A stretch of DNA of 64,000 bases from Larimichthys crocea (GCF_000972845.2 NC_040033.1:5794241-5858240), one strand, 5' to 3'; positions 11,249-23,699 are shown, numbered from the stretch's first letter. Program-made: numbers and translations. The notes: a model not told the origin generated them from the letters alone.

Positions 11249-11530
11249 TATAAAACCTAGACGTCGTATCTGAAGAGCCATTGTGAAGCTCAAAGTGTCT
11301 TGCCTCTGATACCTAATCTAAAAACGGGCAAAGACGTGGATTGTCCGTGGAGCTGAGACAGGCTGAATACAGCCCGAGTGCTCAAACAAGTAACCTGTAA
11401 CAGCACCCACCTGTCAATCAAAGCCTTAATATAGCAAGCCACAAATGTCAGCCCCAGTTTTTGGCACTTACACATTTGCTTCACTTTACAGCTACAGAGA
11501 TCGCGACTAACTTATGACTACAGAAGTTGT
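11249..11530 (+). repeat. Dispersed repeat family (also at 33185-33850)
   Basis: Opens with AGTATAAAACCTAGACGTCG and carries GTGCTCAAACAAG, CACCTGTCAATCAAAGCC and TTACAGCTACAGAGATCGC. The copy at 33185-33850 has the same blocks in the same order. I recognise the TATAAAACATGGACGT opening as a common teleost repeat but do not know its class. A mirror copy lies in arm A'. Confidence 0.6.
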
Positions 11531-11536
11531 AATTCT

Positions 11537-11830
11537 TAAAGGTCCAGTCTGTCAGATTTTAGGGGGCTCTATTTACAGAATATGGTAGAAATTGAAACTA
11601 ATAAGCATACCTGTGTTTTTATTCATCTATAATGGTGTATAAATCACCTGAATATAAGAATAATTAAGTTTTTTTTTACCTTACAATGAGCTTTTTATAT
11701 GCAACGGGTCCTTTTCCACAGACTTTGCTCCCTTTAACAGCCACCTTAACTCCAGGAAGGAGAGGGGTGATGGTGACGGGGTTTCAATTACATGGCTAGA
11801 TGCCACAAAATCATACCTGCTGGTTCTTTA
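11537..11830 (+). mobile_element. MITE of the AAGGTCCAGTGTGT-terminus family
   Basis: Left end TTAAAGGTCCAGTCTGTCAG and right end CATACCTGCTGGTTCTTTAA form imperfect terminal inverted repeats. Inner blocks include CTATTTACAGAATATGG, AATAAGCATACCTGTG, ACCTTACAATGAGC and GGTCCTTTTCCACAGA. Related copies are at 38151-38380 (deleted) and 3718-3763 (end only). It is non-autonomous with no coding potential. Confidence 0.65.
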
Positions 11831-14139
11831 AGATTACAGTCCTTTTTGATTTGGCAACACCTGTGGTTACTGTCGTAACATTTGGTACAGGTTAATACTA
11901 CAGGTCCCAGAATTTTTGGGACTACTTGAGCAGCTACTCTGTCAAAAATACAACAGAAGAACAGCTGGTCTACCTGTTTGCAACGCGGCCAGTGTTATTT
12001 TTGATAAAGAAATCAGTCAATAATTGGCCAGTCACGGACTGTGACTTGTGACTGCTTCAGTTTGCAGTTAATACAGCTCTGACACATTGATATCAGGCTC
12101 ATTGTTTACTACAAAACAGCAATGCTGGACTACATTTATCGTTTCTTTTGTGTGTCTGCAATTTTAATCTTGAATGCCGGACTCGAAACAATGAAAAGTG
12201 CTACAGCTATATTTAAAGAAAATATAAACAAATTGATGAAAAGAAATCACTGATTATACATAAAAACATAAATCGGAGTTTGAATAAACGAAATATTAAG
12301 TTTTTAACTTTAACAGAAAGCTCAAATTTTAACCAATAAATCACAGATTTTTGAAAAATCCTGCCACTCCAATTAAACATAAATCTACGTCTCTCTCTAC
12401 CTAATAAGCCGTCATTTTTAATTTCTATAAATGGTCCCTCCCTGTGTCCTTCTCTGCCCTAACATCGTGTATAATTATGAAACACTGTACATCAATTTAA
12501 GGAAACTACATGCTCTCAAAGTGTCATCACACTGGGTCTCTAACCCATAAAATTAGAGTATCACCAGGGCTGAAAATGGGTTGTGTAGCAGCGGAGCACC
12601 ATGTTGAAAGTAAACCACTTGAGTTTTCCACTATTAAAAAGACTACAATCCCTAAAATCCTCAAAATGGATTGTCGTCAAATAGCTCAATTAGTTTCTCG
12701 ATTGAACCCAAAATTCAAGCGACTGCACTGCATACTGTAATTACGTATGAATAGGTTGAGTTGGCTTGTGCATGTACTCTTGACTTGTGCAAACATACAA
12801 TATAGCGTAGAGTAACAGCATGAGACAGAAGACAAAGCAGGGGTAACGTTGCAGTCTGCTCCCTGTTAATAAAAATGTAGAGACTAAATAGAAAATGATG
12901 GTGAAGGTGACTGAGAGAGAGCACTCACGGAGCATTTTTACAAACGATGAGTGCGCATTACAAGAGCAGAACTGAAGGCTGTTATGTAAAACAAGCTCAT
13001 CTGGGCAGAAAAAGTGAAACATCCTGTGCATCCACAAAAAAAATCTCTCACTCCTCGCATTCATACACTTCTTCTGGAACACGTCCAGACCAAAGAGGGA
13101 GTTTATGTTTAAAAACTGTGAATATAGTCGCTGTGCCAGTTGTGGGCGGAGGAGGATGACATTATTTTGGCTTGAGCACCGTGCCATAAAATACATTCAA
13201 TTACTGTGAATGTACTTTAGTCTGCAGCATGATATTTGAATTAAATGGGTAAGGACCACGAGATAAGTCTTGGAATTAATCAAAATCAACATGTCTCACA
13301 AACAACCACAAAACAGATTTACTTAATTAAACACATGTTGTGTTTTAAGACGCCCTGGTCCTCTTTAACGGCCCAAAAACACACTATTATACTTTATTAT
13401 TGTTTAGCCTGATACTTCCTGACTTTACCCAATTATACAAAACGTGCTCATAAAATGATTTTGATTAAATACAAAGGACATAATTTCATATATCTGCAAT
13501 ATGTGTTGATGACACTAGCACACTGGTAGCACTACTTCACCCAAAACCCAAATAATTTGAACTTCCGTCACTGGTGTTCTTATAACATAACAGAAGTCTG
13601 ATGTGTCCAGAAGTTAAGAGGTTAAGAGACTGAAGAGTTCTTTGTCTGAAAATTGTCTTTTGCAATTACCATTATGTCCATGCATAGCTTCTATAACACA
13701 TACAGCATAACAAATTTACCTTGTTTGAGGCTGTATGGTCATTTGCATACACTCTCAGCAAACTTGCAAGACCACAACAAATAATACTTTTCAAATGACT
13801 GGGTTTTAAAAAGGTCAGAAAACTCGACGAGGTAAAAGCAAATGAAAAAGACAAAGGTTAAAATAAGAAGTTGAAAGACTCAAACAAAGACGCCCCCAAG
13901 GTAAATCCAGCTAAAGGAACACTGGACCTTTGTACAACAGAAAATTAAGCTTTGGCAAAAGTTTCTCTATTTCTTTCTTTTTCTGCTCTTTCTTAAACCG
14001 TCGCCTCCCCATGCTGCCAGAGTCTAGACAGTCGTTAATTCCAAATGGATTCTAATTAATTAAACTTGTATAAAAACTGACCATTGATCTCTCAGCCCGC
14101 TAGTCAATCAGCTCTTGGTTGCAAACCTCACCATCACCT

Positions 14140-14375
14140 TCGTTTGAACTTCCACCTGCTGGTTTTAATCCCAACGTGATCTCATCATCAATAATAATAA
14201 TTCAATAACATTTACTTCATTTCTCAAGCTGTAACTGTTTCACAGTTGGTAGATAATGAGAAACCATTACTCCATGTAAGTCCATATAGATCATATTGAA
14301 TATATTAGACCAGTATATTAAATGGAATGAGTATAGAGCGACCCGTTATTAAAAGGAATGTCCTGCTATGAAAAC
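14140..14375 (+). repeat. Segment B (direct copy at 20181-20472)
   Basis: Starts at GTTTGAACTTCCACCTGCTG and ends at TGTCCTGCTATGAAAAC. The second copy, B2, has the same orientation, although the flanking arms A and C are inverted. B lacks a stretch of about 55 bp present in B2 near 20219-20280. It was not recognised as any known transposon. Confidence 0.9.
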
Positions 14376-15975
14376 GGTGCGGTGCATGTTGTGCTGAACT
14401 GCATGTGACAGCTCGGTAGCAAACAGACTGAGTAACGACTGGACTGAAGACATGTTTTCAATTTCTATTGTACTCTCAAGAATTACAGTGATGGGACCAC
14501 TTAGTTTTAGTCGTGTAGTTGGTCATTTAAATTCACTCCACCGTTCTACACCGGTGTGACCCTCGGTGTCATTTAGTTTATTTTTACATTTATACTTTAG
14601 ATTTTCTTGTCTGGTCTTTCAAATCATATTTGACAATCCCATTTTCAGAGTTTAGCGGAGGTTAGAAACAGTGTGGTAAATGCTGCCTGACGTGCAATGT
14701 CATCTGAGTTTGTTGGTTTTGGTGATTGAGTGCTATCACAGACAATCCTAAAATGTTTTCTGTCTCAATTTTCTAAAACTTACTAAAATCGTGCTCTTGG
14801 CTTCAGGCAAACCTGCTCTGCTCTGCTCTACTGCATCAATAGAAGAAACTCAGACCAACAACAGATAGGTTAAACACCTGCTCAGCCAAATAGCAACATA
14901 TACCTGCATGTAATCCGAGATAAGAACTGACAATCAATAAGATTTGCTATGAATCCGTTTTCATTGTCAATATCTCAGTTTTTCATTGACGATATGGATG
15001 CATTAATGGGTGTCTGATGTTTCTGTATTCTTTGCATAAATAGATCATCATATAACTTGTAGCCTTATCCCCAGATGGAGGACGCTCTTGCAATGCCGTA
15101 TAGCTCTGAGAAATCAATAAGATTATTAAGATTATTACTCGACTCTGTACAAACGAACCTAGCAGCAGAAATTGCATGCTTTCTAAAGCCTTGAGCTTCT
15201 AACATTACCCAAAGGCAGCTACAGAAGAATTCCAAGTTCAAGTTTGTAATTTAAATAAAGATTTTTCAGTGACTCTTTGAAAAACTTTGACCCGGTCTCT
15301 AAAGAATTAATATGCAGTTATTCCTAATTTGGCACCTTACCAAAAAAACTGGTCCACAGCTAAGTCTTCATCTGGAGCTCAAACCTCGTCCTCCCTCAGG
15401 TTGTTTCCTGTGACCAACGTGAGTTCATGGGAGGCCACCGCTCATTTCAAATATCTGTAGGCTGTGGAACATTATCAATACCGCAGACCTCTTTCTACCC
15501 TCCAGGAGTTGTCATCCTTGGAAGCGGACTGAATTTTGGCTCAATAAAAGCTCAATTTAGTGTTTCCCATTTATTCTTTTTTTTGTATATACTGTACAGC
15601 AGCGGCTCAAGAAAAATATATATAAGTGCTAAAATCTGAAAGCAAAATAAGTGTGAAATGGTTTAATGCTGACTTTTTGTTGTGTGTTTTCTCATAATGT
15701 CTCAGTTGCTATGTCGTTGCTGTTGTTTCCTGTTATTAGCACGAGTGTTTCACCTTATTTCCTCTTCACTTGGGTGGCAGATAAAGCGGTCGCGCACCCA
15801 CATCTTCTCAGTCGATGGTTCAAATGAAAGAGAGTTGATAGTCCTTCTGCTGAGAGTTGGGGTTTTTTTGCTGTTTCTAGAATACAGAACTGTATACTGT
15901 AAATTTAGATTTATTTAAAAACATACACAGGAAACTTAACTTAAGTTCCAGAGAAGAAACACTTCTTACAAAAGG
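14376..15975 (+). repeat. Duplication arm C (inverted copy at 20473-22127)
   Basis: Reverse-complement match to 20473-22127. The distal end CTTCTTACAAAAGG stops at the N gap, and the same end directly abuts B2 in the other copy. The first about 17 bases (GGTGCGGTGCATG and following) are not seen in C', so the true match begins near 14393. Short open frames (for example 15427-15639, 15682-15918) do not survive intact in C' and are not supported as genes. Confidence 0.92.
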
Positions 15976-15985
15976 NNNNNNNNNN
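15976..15985. other. Assembly gap (10 N)
   Basis: Ten undetermined bases. The gap lies exactly between the end of arm C and the start of inverted arm A', so two contigs were joined at rearrangement breakpoints. The gap size is likely nominal. Confidence 0.99.
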
Positions 15986-18208
15986 AGGTGATGGTGAGGT
16001 TTGCAACCAAGAGTGATTGACTAGCGGGCTGAGAGATCAATGGTCAGTTTTTATACAAGTTTAATTAATTAGAATCCATTTGGATTAACAATTGTCTAGA
16101 CTCTGGCAGCATGGGGAGGCGACGGTTTAAGAAAGAGCAGAAAAAGAAAGAAAGTAGAGGAACTTTTGCCAAAGCTTAATTTTCTGTTGTACAAAGGTCC
16201 AGTGTTCCTTTAGCTGGATTTACCTTGGGGCGTCTTTGTTTGAGTCTTCTAACTTTTTATTTTAACCTTTGTCTTTTTCCATTTGCTTTTACCTCGTCGA
16301 GTTTTCTGACCTTTTTAAACCCAGTCCTTTGAAAAGTATTATTGTTGTGGTCTTGCAAGTTTGCTGAGAGTGTATGCAATGAACATACGCCTCAAACAAG
16401 GTAAATTTGTTTGCTGTATGTGTTATACAAGCTATGCATGACGTAAATTGCAAAAGACATTTGCAGACAAAGAACTCTTCAGTCTCTTAACCTCTTAACT
16501 TCTGGACACATGAGACTTCCGTTATGTTATAAAAACACCAGTGACGGAAGTCCAAATTAGTAGTGATACCAGTGTGCTAGTTCATCAACATATCTTGCAG
16601 ATATATGAAATTTGTCCTTTGTATTTAATCAAAATTATTTTATGAGCACGTTTTGTATAATTGGGAAAGTCAGGAAGTATCAGGCTGAACATAATAAGTT
16701 AATAGTGTGTTTTTGGGCCGTTAAAGAGGACCAGGGCATCTTAAAACACAACATGTGTTAATTAAGTAAATCTGTTTGTGGTTGTTTGTGAGACATGTTG
16801 ATTTGATTAATTCCAAGACTTATCTCGCGGTCCTTACCCATTTAATTCAAATATCATGCTGCAGACTAAGTAAATTCACAGTAATTGAATGTATTTTATG
16901 GCACGGTGCTCAAGCCAAAATAATGTCATCCTCCTCCGCCCAAAACTGGCACAGCGACTATATTCACAGTTTTTAAAAATAAACTCCCTCTTTGGTCTGG
17001 ACGTGTTCCAGAAGAGTGTTGAATGCGAGGAGAGTGAGATTTTTTTTGTGGATGCACAGGATGTTTACTTTTTCTGCCCAGATGAGCTTGTTTTACATAA
17101 CAGCCTTCAGTTCTGCTCTTGTAATGCGCACTCATCGTTTGTAAAATGCTCCGTGAGTGCTCTCTCTCAGTCACCTTCACCATCATTTTCTATTTAGTCT
17201 CTACGTTTTTATTAACAGGGAGCAGACTGCAACTTACCCCTGCTTTGTCTTCTGTCTCATGCTGTTACTCCACGCTATATTGTATGTTTGCACAAGTCAA
17301 GAGTCATGCACAAGACAACTCAACCTATTCATACGTAATTACAGTATGTGCAGTCGCTTGAATTTTGTTCCATCGAGAAACTAAGTGGGCTATTTGACGA
17401 CAAATCCATTTTCAGGATTTTAGGGATTGTAGTCTTTTTAATAGTGGAAAACTCAAGTGGTTTACTTTCAACATGGTGCTCTGCTGCTACACAAACCATT
17501 TTCAGCCCTATGATACTATTTTATGGTTAGAGACCCAGTGTGATGACACTTTGAGAGCATGTAGTTTCCTTAAATTGATGTACAGTGTTTCATAATTATA
17601 CACCGATGTTAGGGCAGAGAAGGACACAGGGAGGGACCATTTAAGAAATTAAAAATGACGGCTTATTAGGTAGAGAGAGACGTAGATTTATGTTTATTGG
17701 AGTGGCAGGATTTTTCAAAAATCTGTGATTTATTGGTTAAAATTTGAGCTTTCTGTTAAAGTTAAAAACTTAATTTCTATTATTCAAACTCCGATTTCTG
17801 TTTTTATGTATAATCAGTGATTTCTTTTCATCAATTTGTTTATATTTTCTTTAATATAGCTGTAGCACTTTTCATTTTTTCGAGTCCGGCATTCAAGATT
17901 AAAATTGCAGACAAGAAAATGAATGAATGCAGTCCGCATTGCTGTTTTGTAGTAAACAATGAGCCTGAATCAATGTGTCAGAGCTGTATTAACTGCAAAC
18001 TGAAGCAGTCACAAGTCACGTCCATGACCGGCCAATTATTGACTGATTTCTTTATCAAAATAAACATGGCAAACAGGTAGACCAGCTGTTCTTTGTTGTA
18101 TTTTTGACAGAGTAGCTGCTCAAGTGTCCCAAAAATTCTGGGACCTGTAGTATTAACCTGTACCAAATGTTACGACAGTAACCACAGGTGTTGCCAAATC
18201 AAAGGACT

Positions 18209-18511
18209 GTAATCTTAAAGAACCAGCAGGTATGATTTGTTGGACTCTAGCCGTGTAATTGAAACCCCGTCACCATCACCCCTCTCCTTCCTGGAGCTAA
18301 GGTGCTGTTAAAGGGAGCAAAGTCTGTGGAAAGGACCCGTTGCATATAAAAAGCTCATTGTAAGGTAAAAAAAAACTTAATTATTCTTATATCAGGTGAT
18401 TATTACACCATTATAGACAAATAAAAAACACAGTTATGCTTATTATTTTAAATTTCTACCATATTCTGTAAATAGAGCCCCCTAAAATCTGACAGACTGG
18501 ACCTTTAAGAA
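18209..18511 (-). mobile_element. MITE, mirrored copy within arm A'
   Basis: Reverse-oriented counterpart of 11537-11830, with ends TTAAAGAACCAGCAGGTATG and CTGACAGACTGGACCTTTAA. Duplicated together with arm A rather than inserted separately, since its position within the arm is the same. Confidence 0.65.
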
Positions 18512-18800
18512 TTACAACTTCTGTAGTCATAAGCTAGTCGCGATCTCTGTAGCTGTAAAGTGAAGCAAATGTGTTAATGCCAAAAACGGGGCTGACATTT
18601 GTGGCTTTCTATATTAAGGCTTTGATTGACAGGTGGGTGCTGTTACAGGTTACTTGTTTGAGCACTCGGGCTGTATTCAGCCTGTCTCAGCTCCACGGAC
18701 AATCCACGTCTTTGCACGTTTTTAGATAGGTATCAGAGGCAAGACACTTTGAGCTTCACAATGGCTCTTCAGATACGACGTCTAGGTTTTATACTGTCTA
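18512..18800 (-). repeat. Dispersed repeat, mirrored copy within arm A'
   Basis: Reverse-oriented counterpart of 11249-11530, with GGCTTTGATTGACAGGTGGG, CTTGTTTGAGCAC and CTAGGTTTTATACTGTC. Confidence 0.6.
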
Positions 18801-20180
18801 TGGTCATAGACAACTATTTGTCAGTGGAGAAATGAGTCAAGACTTCTAAATATCATTGTTAAATGTCAATGTTATATTCATGGCATTTGCACAAAGCGTT
18901 TCACAAAAAAAAAATCTTCCAACTTTGATTGAATGGACAACTGCTGATGGCGACTACGTGATGGCAGCTCCAGAACAGCGACTGCACTAAATGTCCCTCG
19001 TGGTAAAATGATTTGAATTGAACAGAACATCACCTACAGGATGGCTGAGGAGTGGTTACGGTTAAAGTGGATCACGCTGTTAGTTAAATGTTTAAAAATG
19101 TCAACACTCATTTATTCATGGGCTCATGACTCACTGAGCAGCTGCAGAATTCTCTTAATTTTTCCAAACTGCTTTCTTTAGCTGGTATTTTCAGGCTTTT
19201 TTTTTATAACCTCACTTAAGGACTGTTTGTCCGCCTGGGTTTCACCTGTGGCTCTCGTCTTTGCATCTTGTTTGTTTCGTCGGCTATTGCCTACAGCTGT
19301 TTGTAACTCGCCAGCCTTGATAAGAAATAGAGAGATTACAAGCTGCTGATTAATGACACAATGGCGAAACTTTTCTTACGCTGTGTGAGATTCTGCATTG
19401 TGCCCTTGTTTTCTTTGGTTCTCCAATAAACCACAAAGACACGTTCAAAGCACAAAGGGCTGTCTGGGGGTTGCGGGTAGCTGTGGGGGGGTTGCAACTG
19501 GATTTCCTCCCCACAGGCTGTTCAGTACAATGTGTAATGGAAGTCAAGTCTGTGGCCTACTGGGGGATTACTGCAACCTCTGGCTGAACCACACACAAAA
19601 AAATGAGCTTTAGGAATTCAGTTCAGCTGAAATCTCATTTATAAAAGACAAAATCCATGTGGTGCTCGCCCCTGCCATCGATGACACATGTAATTATGCC
19701 TTTTATCGTTTCAAATCATAAATGTGGCAAAGATAGAGATTTGAGAGATTCGGGGCTTGCAGCTTTGAAAACTGAAACCCACTGAGGCTCATCTGCCACT
19801 AACAAAGCATTTCTATTGTAGCATTTTAACATTTGGCTGCTGTATCTCAAAGTTCATTATAAAAGTTGCATGGGTGAATTCTTGGAGTTATTGTCCCGTT
19901 TTCTTTCACCAAAAGAAGAAAGTATTTTTCACACGAGTTGAAGAAATTGTCTCTTTAATTGATTTTTTATTAACTCTATTATTCTCCTCAGGTTCAGTGG
20001 ATGCCATTAACCTTTGATTGAATGCTAACACACACCAACGACCTCAAGAGAGCAGGAGGATCTCAGAGGGATTGAATTATGATTTGCTTTTCTTTGGGGT
20101 TAAGATTACCTTTACCTTTTAACATTTAACTCAAATCTAACTGTTCTTCTCTCTAGTCTCCGGTCCTGCGCCCACCTACT

Positions 20181-20472
20181 CATTTGAACTTCCACCTGCT
20201 GGTTTTAATCCCAACGTGACGTCGTCATCAAAGTCTTTCTCTGTCGCTAATCCCAATCAATATCGTCACACACTTCACATGGATTAAACCATAATAATTC
20301 AATAACATTTACTTAATTTCTCAAGCTGTAACTGTTTCACAGTTGGTGGATAATGAGAAACCATTACTCCATGTAAGTCCATATAGATCATATTGAATAT
20401 ATTAGACCAGTATATTAAATGGAATGAGTATAGAGCGACCCGTTATTAAAAGGAATGTCCTGCTATGAAAAC
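20181..20472 (+). repeat. Segment B2 (direct copy of 14140-14375)
   Basis: Same orientation as B: CATTTGAACTTCCACCTGCT at the start, TCCTGCTATGAAAAC at the end. It has about 55 extra bases (around 20219-20280, including AAGTCTTTCTCTGTCGC and CACACACTTCACATGG) where B has a short AATAATAATAA tract. B2 is joined on the left to the outer end of A' and on the right to the outer end of C'. Confidence 0.9.
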
Positions 20473-22127
20473 CTTTTGTAAGAAAGTGTTTCTTCCTCTG
20501 GACCTTAAGTTAGGTTTCCTGTGTATGTTTTTAAATAAATCTAAATTTACAGGATACAGTTCTGTATTCTAGAAACAGCAAACAAACCCCAACTCTCAGC
20601 AGAAGGACTATCAAACTCTCTTTCATTTGAACCAGCAGACTGAGAAGATGTGGGTGCAGCCACCGCTTTATCTGCCACCCAAGTGAAGAGGTAAATAAGG
20701 TGAAACACTCCTGTGCTAATAACAGGAAACAACACAGCAACGTGACATAGCAACTGAGACATTATGAGAAAAACACACAACAAAAGTCAGCTGAGTCACA
20801 TTAAACCATTTCACCACTTATTTTGCTTTCAGATTTTAACACTTATATATATTTTTTCTTGTAGCCATTGCTGTACAGTATATACAAAAACAGAATAAAT
20901 GGGAAGACGCTAAAATTGAGCTTTTATTGAGCCAGAAATTCAGTCCGCTTCCAAGCAGATGACAACTCCTGGAGGGTAGAAAGAGGTCTGCGGTATTGAT
21001 AATGTTCCACAGCCTACAGATATTTGAAAATGAGCGGTGGCCTCCCATGAACTCAGTCTGGTCACAGGAAACAACCTGAGGGAGGACGAGGTTTGAGCTC
21101 CAGAGTGAAGACATTAGCTGGGCATTTTTTTTGGTAAGTGTGCCAAATTAGGAATAACTGCATTATTAATTCTTTAGAAGACAGGGTCAAAAGTTTTCCA
21201 AAGAGTCACTGAAAATCTTTATTTAAATTACAAACCTTGAACTTGGAATTACTTCTGTAGCTGCCTTTGGGTAATGTTAGAAGCTCAAGGCTATTTAGAA
21301 AGCATGCAACTTTTCTTTGCTGGAGGTTCAGTTTGTACAGAGTCGAGTAATAATCTTAATAATCTTATTGATTTCTCAGAGCATATACGGCATTGCAAGA
21401 GCAGTCCTCCATCTGGGGGATAAGGCTACAAGTTATATGATGATCATATTTATATGCAAAGAAATACAGAAACAATCAGACACCCATTAATGCATCCCTA
21501 TCGTCAATGAAAAACTGAGATATTGACAATGAAAACTGGCATTCATAGCAAAATCTTATTGATTGTCAGTATTGTCTTAATCTCGGATTACATGCTGAGC
21601 AGGAGTTTAACCTTATCTGTTGTTGGTCTGAGTTTCTTCTATTGATGCCGAGAGCAGAGCAGGTTTGTATGATTTTTTTTTTTTTGTTGCCTGGAGCAAG
21701 AAGCAGATTTTCAGTAAGTTTTAGAAAATTGAGACAGAAAACATTTTAGGATTGTCTGTGATAGCACTCAATCACCAAAACCAACAAACTCAGAATGACA
21801 TTGCACGTCAGACAGCATTTACCACACTGTTTCTAACCTCCGCTAAACTCTGAAAATGGGATTGTCAAATATGATTTGAAAGACCAGACAAGAAAATCTA
21901 AAGTATAAATGTAAAAATAAACTATAAATGACACAGAGGGTCAACACCGGTGTAGAACGGTGGAGTGAATTTAAATGAACCAACTACACAGACTAAAACT
22001 AAGTGGTCCCATCACTGTACAAATGTTCTTGAGTAGGTACAATAGAAATTGAAAACATGTCTTCAGTCCAGCCGTACATTCAGTCTGTTGCTAATCCGAG
22101 CTGTCACATTCAGTTCAGCACAAAACA
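20473..22127 (-). repeat. Duplication arm C' (inverted copy of 14376-15975)
   Basis: Begins CCTTTTGTAAGAAAGTG, the reverse complement of the end of arm C, and runs to CATTCAGTTCAGCACAA, the counterpart of 14393-14412. Differences include a T-run and extra bases near 21670-21715 absent from C. Sequence after 22127 has no counterpart in the first copy. Confidence 0.92.
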
Positions 22128-23699
22128 AGCCTCTACAGCCTCTGCACGAAAGGTTAAAAGCTCATCTGCCGATCGTCTACAGCAGAGTTATCAGATTATG
22201 ACTGTTTCTGTGGCCCTCACTCTTCAAACAGGACTCTAACCAGGAACTAACGTACTGTGAATCACAGCTGAGGTGACAAAAGCACTTACCAGTGAGGCGC
22301 TCCACTGCTAAAAGCTACTGAATTGTTCTGTGGCAATGATGATTCAGTGAAGTCAATTCAGATTCAAGGTTTGTTGCCCAAAATTAATTAAGCAGCCCCG
22401 TCTCCTAGAAAAGATGTTTCTGTACTAATTTGTTTGCAAATGCACTATGCTTCAATTTAGTGCTGCATGCAGAGAGGGGGTCAGGGCGAATGGTTTGACA
22501 TCATGCATCCTGAGGCCAACTTGTGTTTCCGTGACAAAAAGCCTGTGAGGGATTTTTTTTTATTCTAGCACGCCACATATAGATTTTACACAGTGTTAAA
22601 TTCACTGTAGGTACAGTCTTCGATTGTTAGGGACTTCTTCCTGAGATGCGGAGCAGCTTTATGTTTGTGTTTAGGAGAGCAGACATCATCCTGATCATTA
22701 CCATGGTCTGGAGGTCAGAGGATAGGGTTGCTCACCCCCCTCGACACAACAGATCGGTACATATCATAGCAGTCTCTACAGAGTCAGACAACAGTGTCAG
22801 AGCACAGAAAGGGAAGCATATTTCGTTTGTAGACTAATAACCAATTATTTGTGACACTATTCTGAGGGCATGTAGACGAGTCAGAGAGGACAGCTTCTTC
22901 AGAAATGAGGCGGCAGCATTTCATGACAAGTGTATTGATAAATCCTTCATTCTCCTTGATGAAGCTTTAATGAAGCTTTCAGCATAAGACATCTTGAACA
23001 CCTTCGCACTCTCTCTCCACTGACTGAACTGACCATTGAATAAAATTCTCCACATCAAACCCAGTGGTATAGATAAGGAAAAGATTGTGGTTTAGGGTAA
23101 ATTTCAATGAAGGAAAGGTTGAGTCTTTAAGGCAAGATCTCAAGATCAAGTTCTTTAAGTGTCTAAACATAACCATAAAAAGTATAATAATGCTCAAGCT
23201 GCTATGTTAGGTGACTGCATTGTATTGTACAAGTGGATATTACAGCTAAATAAATGAAATATGATCTGTTCTGTATTTCCATTTCACTTTTCTCTAAAAA
23301 ATACATTCACCTGTGTAAATTAGCTTTATGTATAACCATCCCCAATCCTCTACACAAAGATCCTCTTCTATCATTCGTTCTAACAATTTCTACAACTAGG
23401 AATTCAAATTTCAAACGCTGAAAGTTAAGAGGACGAGTATTAAACAAGGCTGTGTGAAGGCTGCTAACCCTAACCCTTTAGTCTTGAGGTGTACTAAAGC
23501 TGAGTCGTGTCTTTATACTTCATGTTCCAGCGAACGCTGGATTAAAAAGGAAGGAGCCGACTTGGACAGAGAAGCTGCACCATTCTTAAATATAAATGAC
23601 TTCAGATGCCCAGTTGCCCTGAATCGCATGTTTGCAGAGTTCGTGAGGAACGAGGGCGACAAGGAGAATATGTGATCTCCACACAAAAAGCACCGTGGC

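Larger units (their letters stand above)
9835..14139 (+). repeat. Duplication arm A (inverted copy at 15986-20180)
   Basis: Reads as the reverse complement of 15986-20180 over about 4.2 kb, with scattered substitutions and small indels (for example 14025-14050 against 16075-16100, and 10790-10810 against 19220-19240). It starts at AGTAGGTGGGCGCAGGACC and ends at CACCATCACCT. It contains a dispersed repeat (11249-11530) and a MITE (11537-11830), both mirrored in A'. The 151-residue minus-strand frame at 12741-13196 is broken by frameshifts in A', so no coding constraint is visible. Confidence 0.93.
15986..20180 (-). repeat. Duplication arm A' (inverted copy of 9835-14139)
   Basis: Begins AGGTGATGGTGAGGTTTGC, the reverse complement of the end of arm A, and ends GCGCCCACCTACT, the reverse complement of its start. 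Slightly shorter than A because of several small deletions. It carries mirror copies of the MITE and the dispersed repeat in A. No gene is supported. Confidence 0.93.

Noticed and set aside
12741..13196. 151-residue minus-strand open frame
   Set aside because: Its duplicate at 16889-17384 is broken by frameshifts, no domain is recognisable, and it lies in DNA otherwise made of repeats.
9835..22127. Duplication read as a single large transposon with inverted ends
   Set aside because: No transposase, no terminal motif or target-site duplication was found at 9834/22128, and the unflipped B segment does not fit an element with simple inverted ends.
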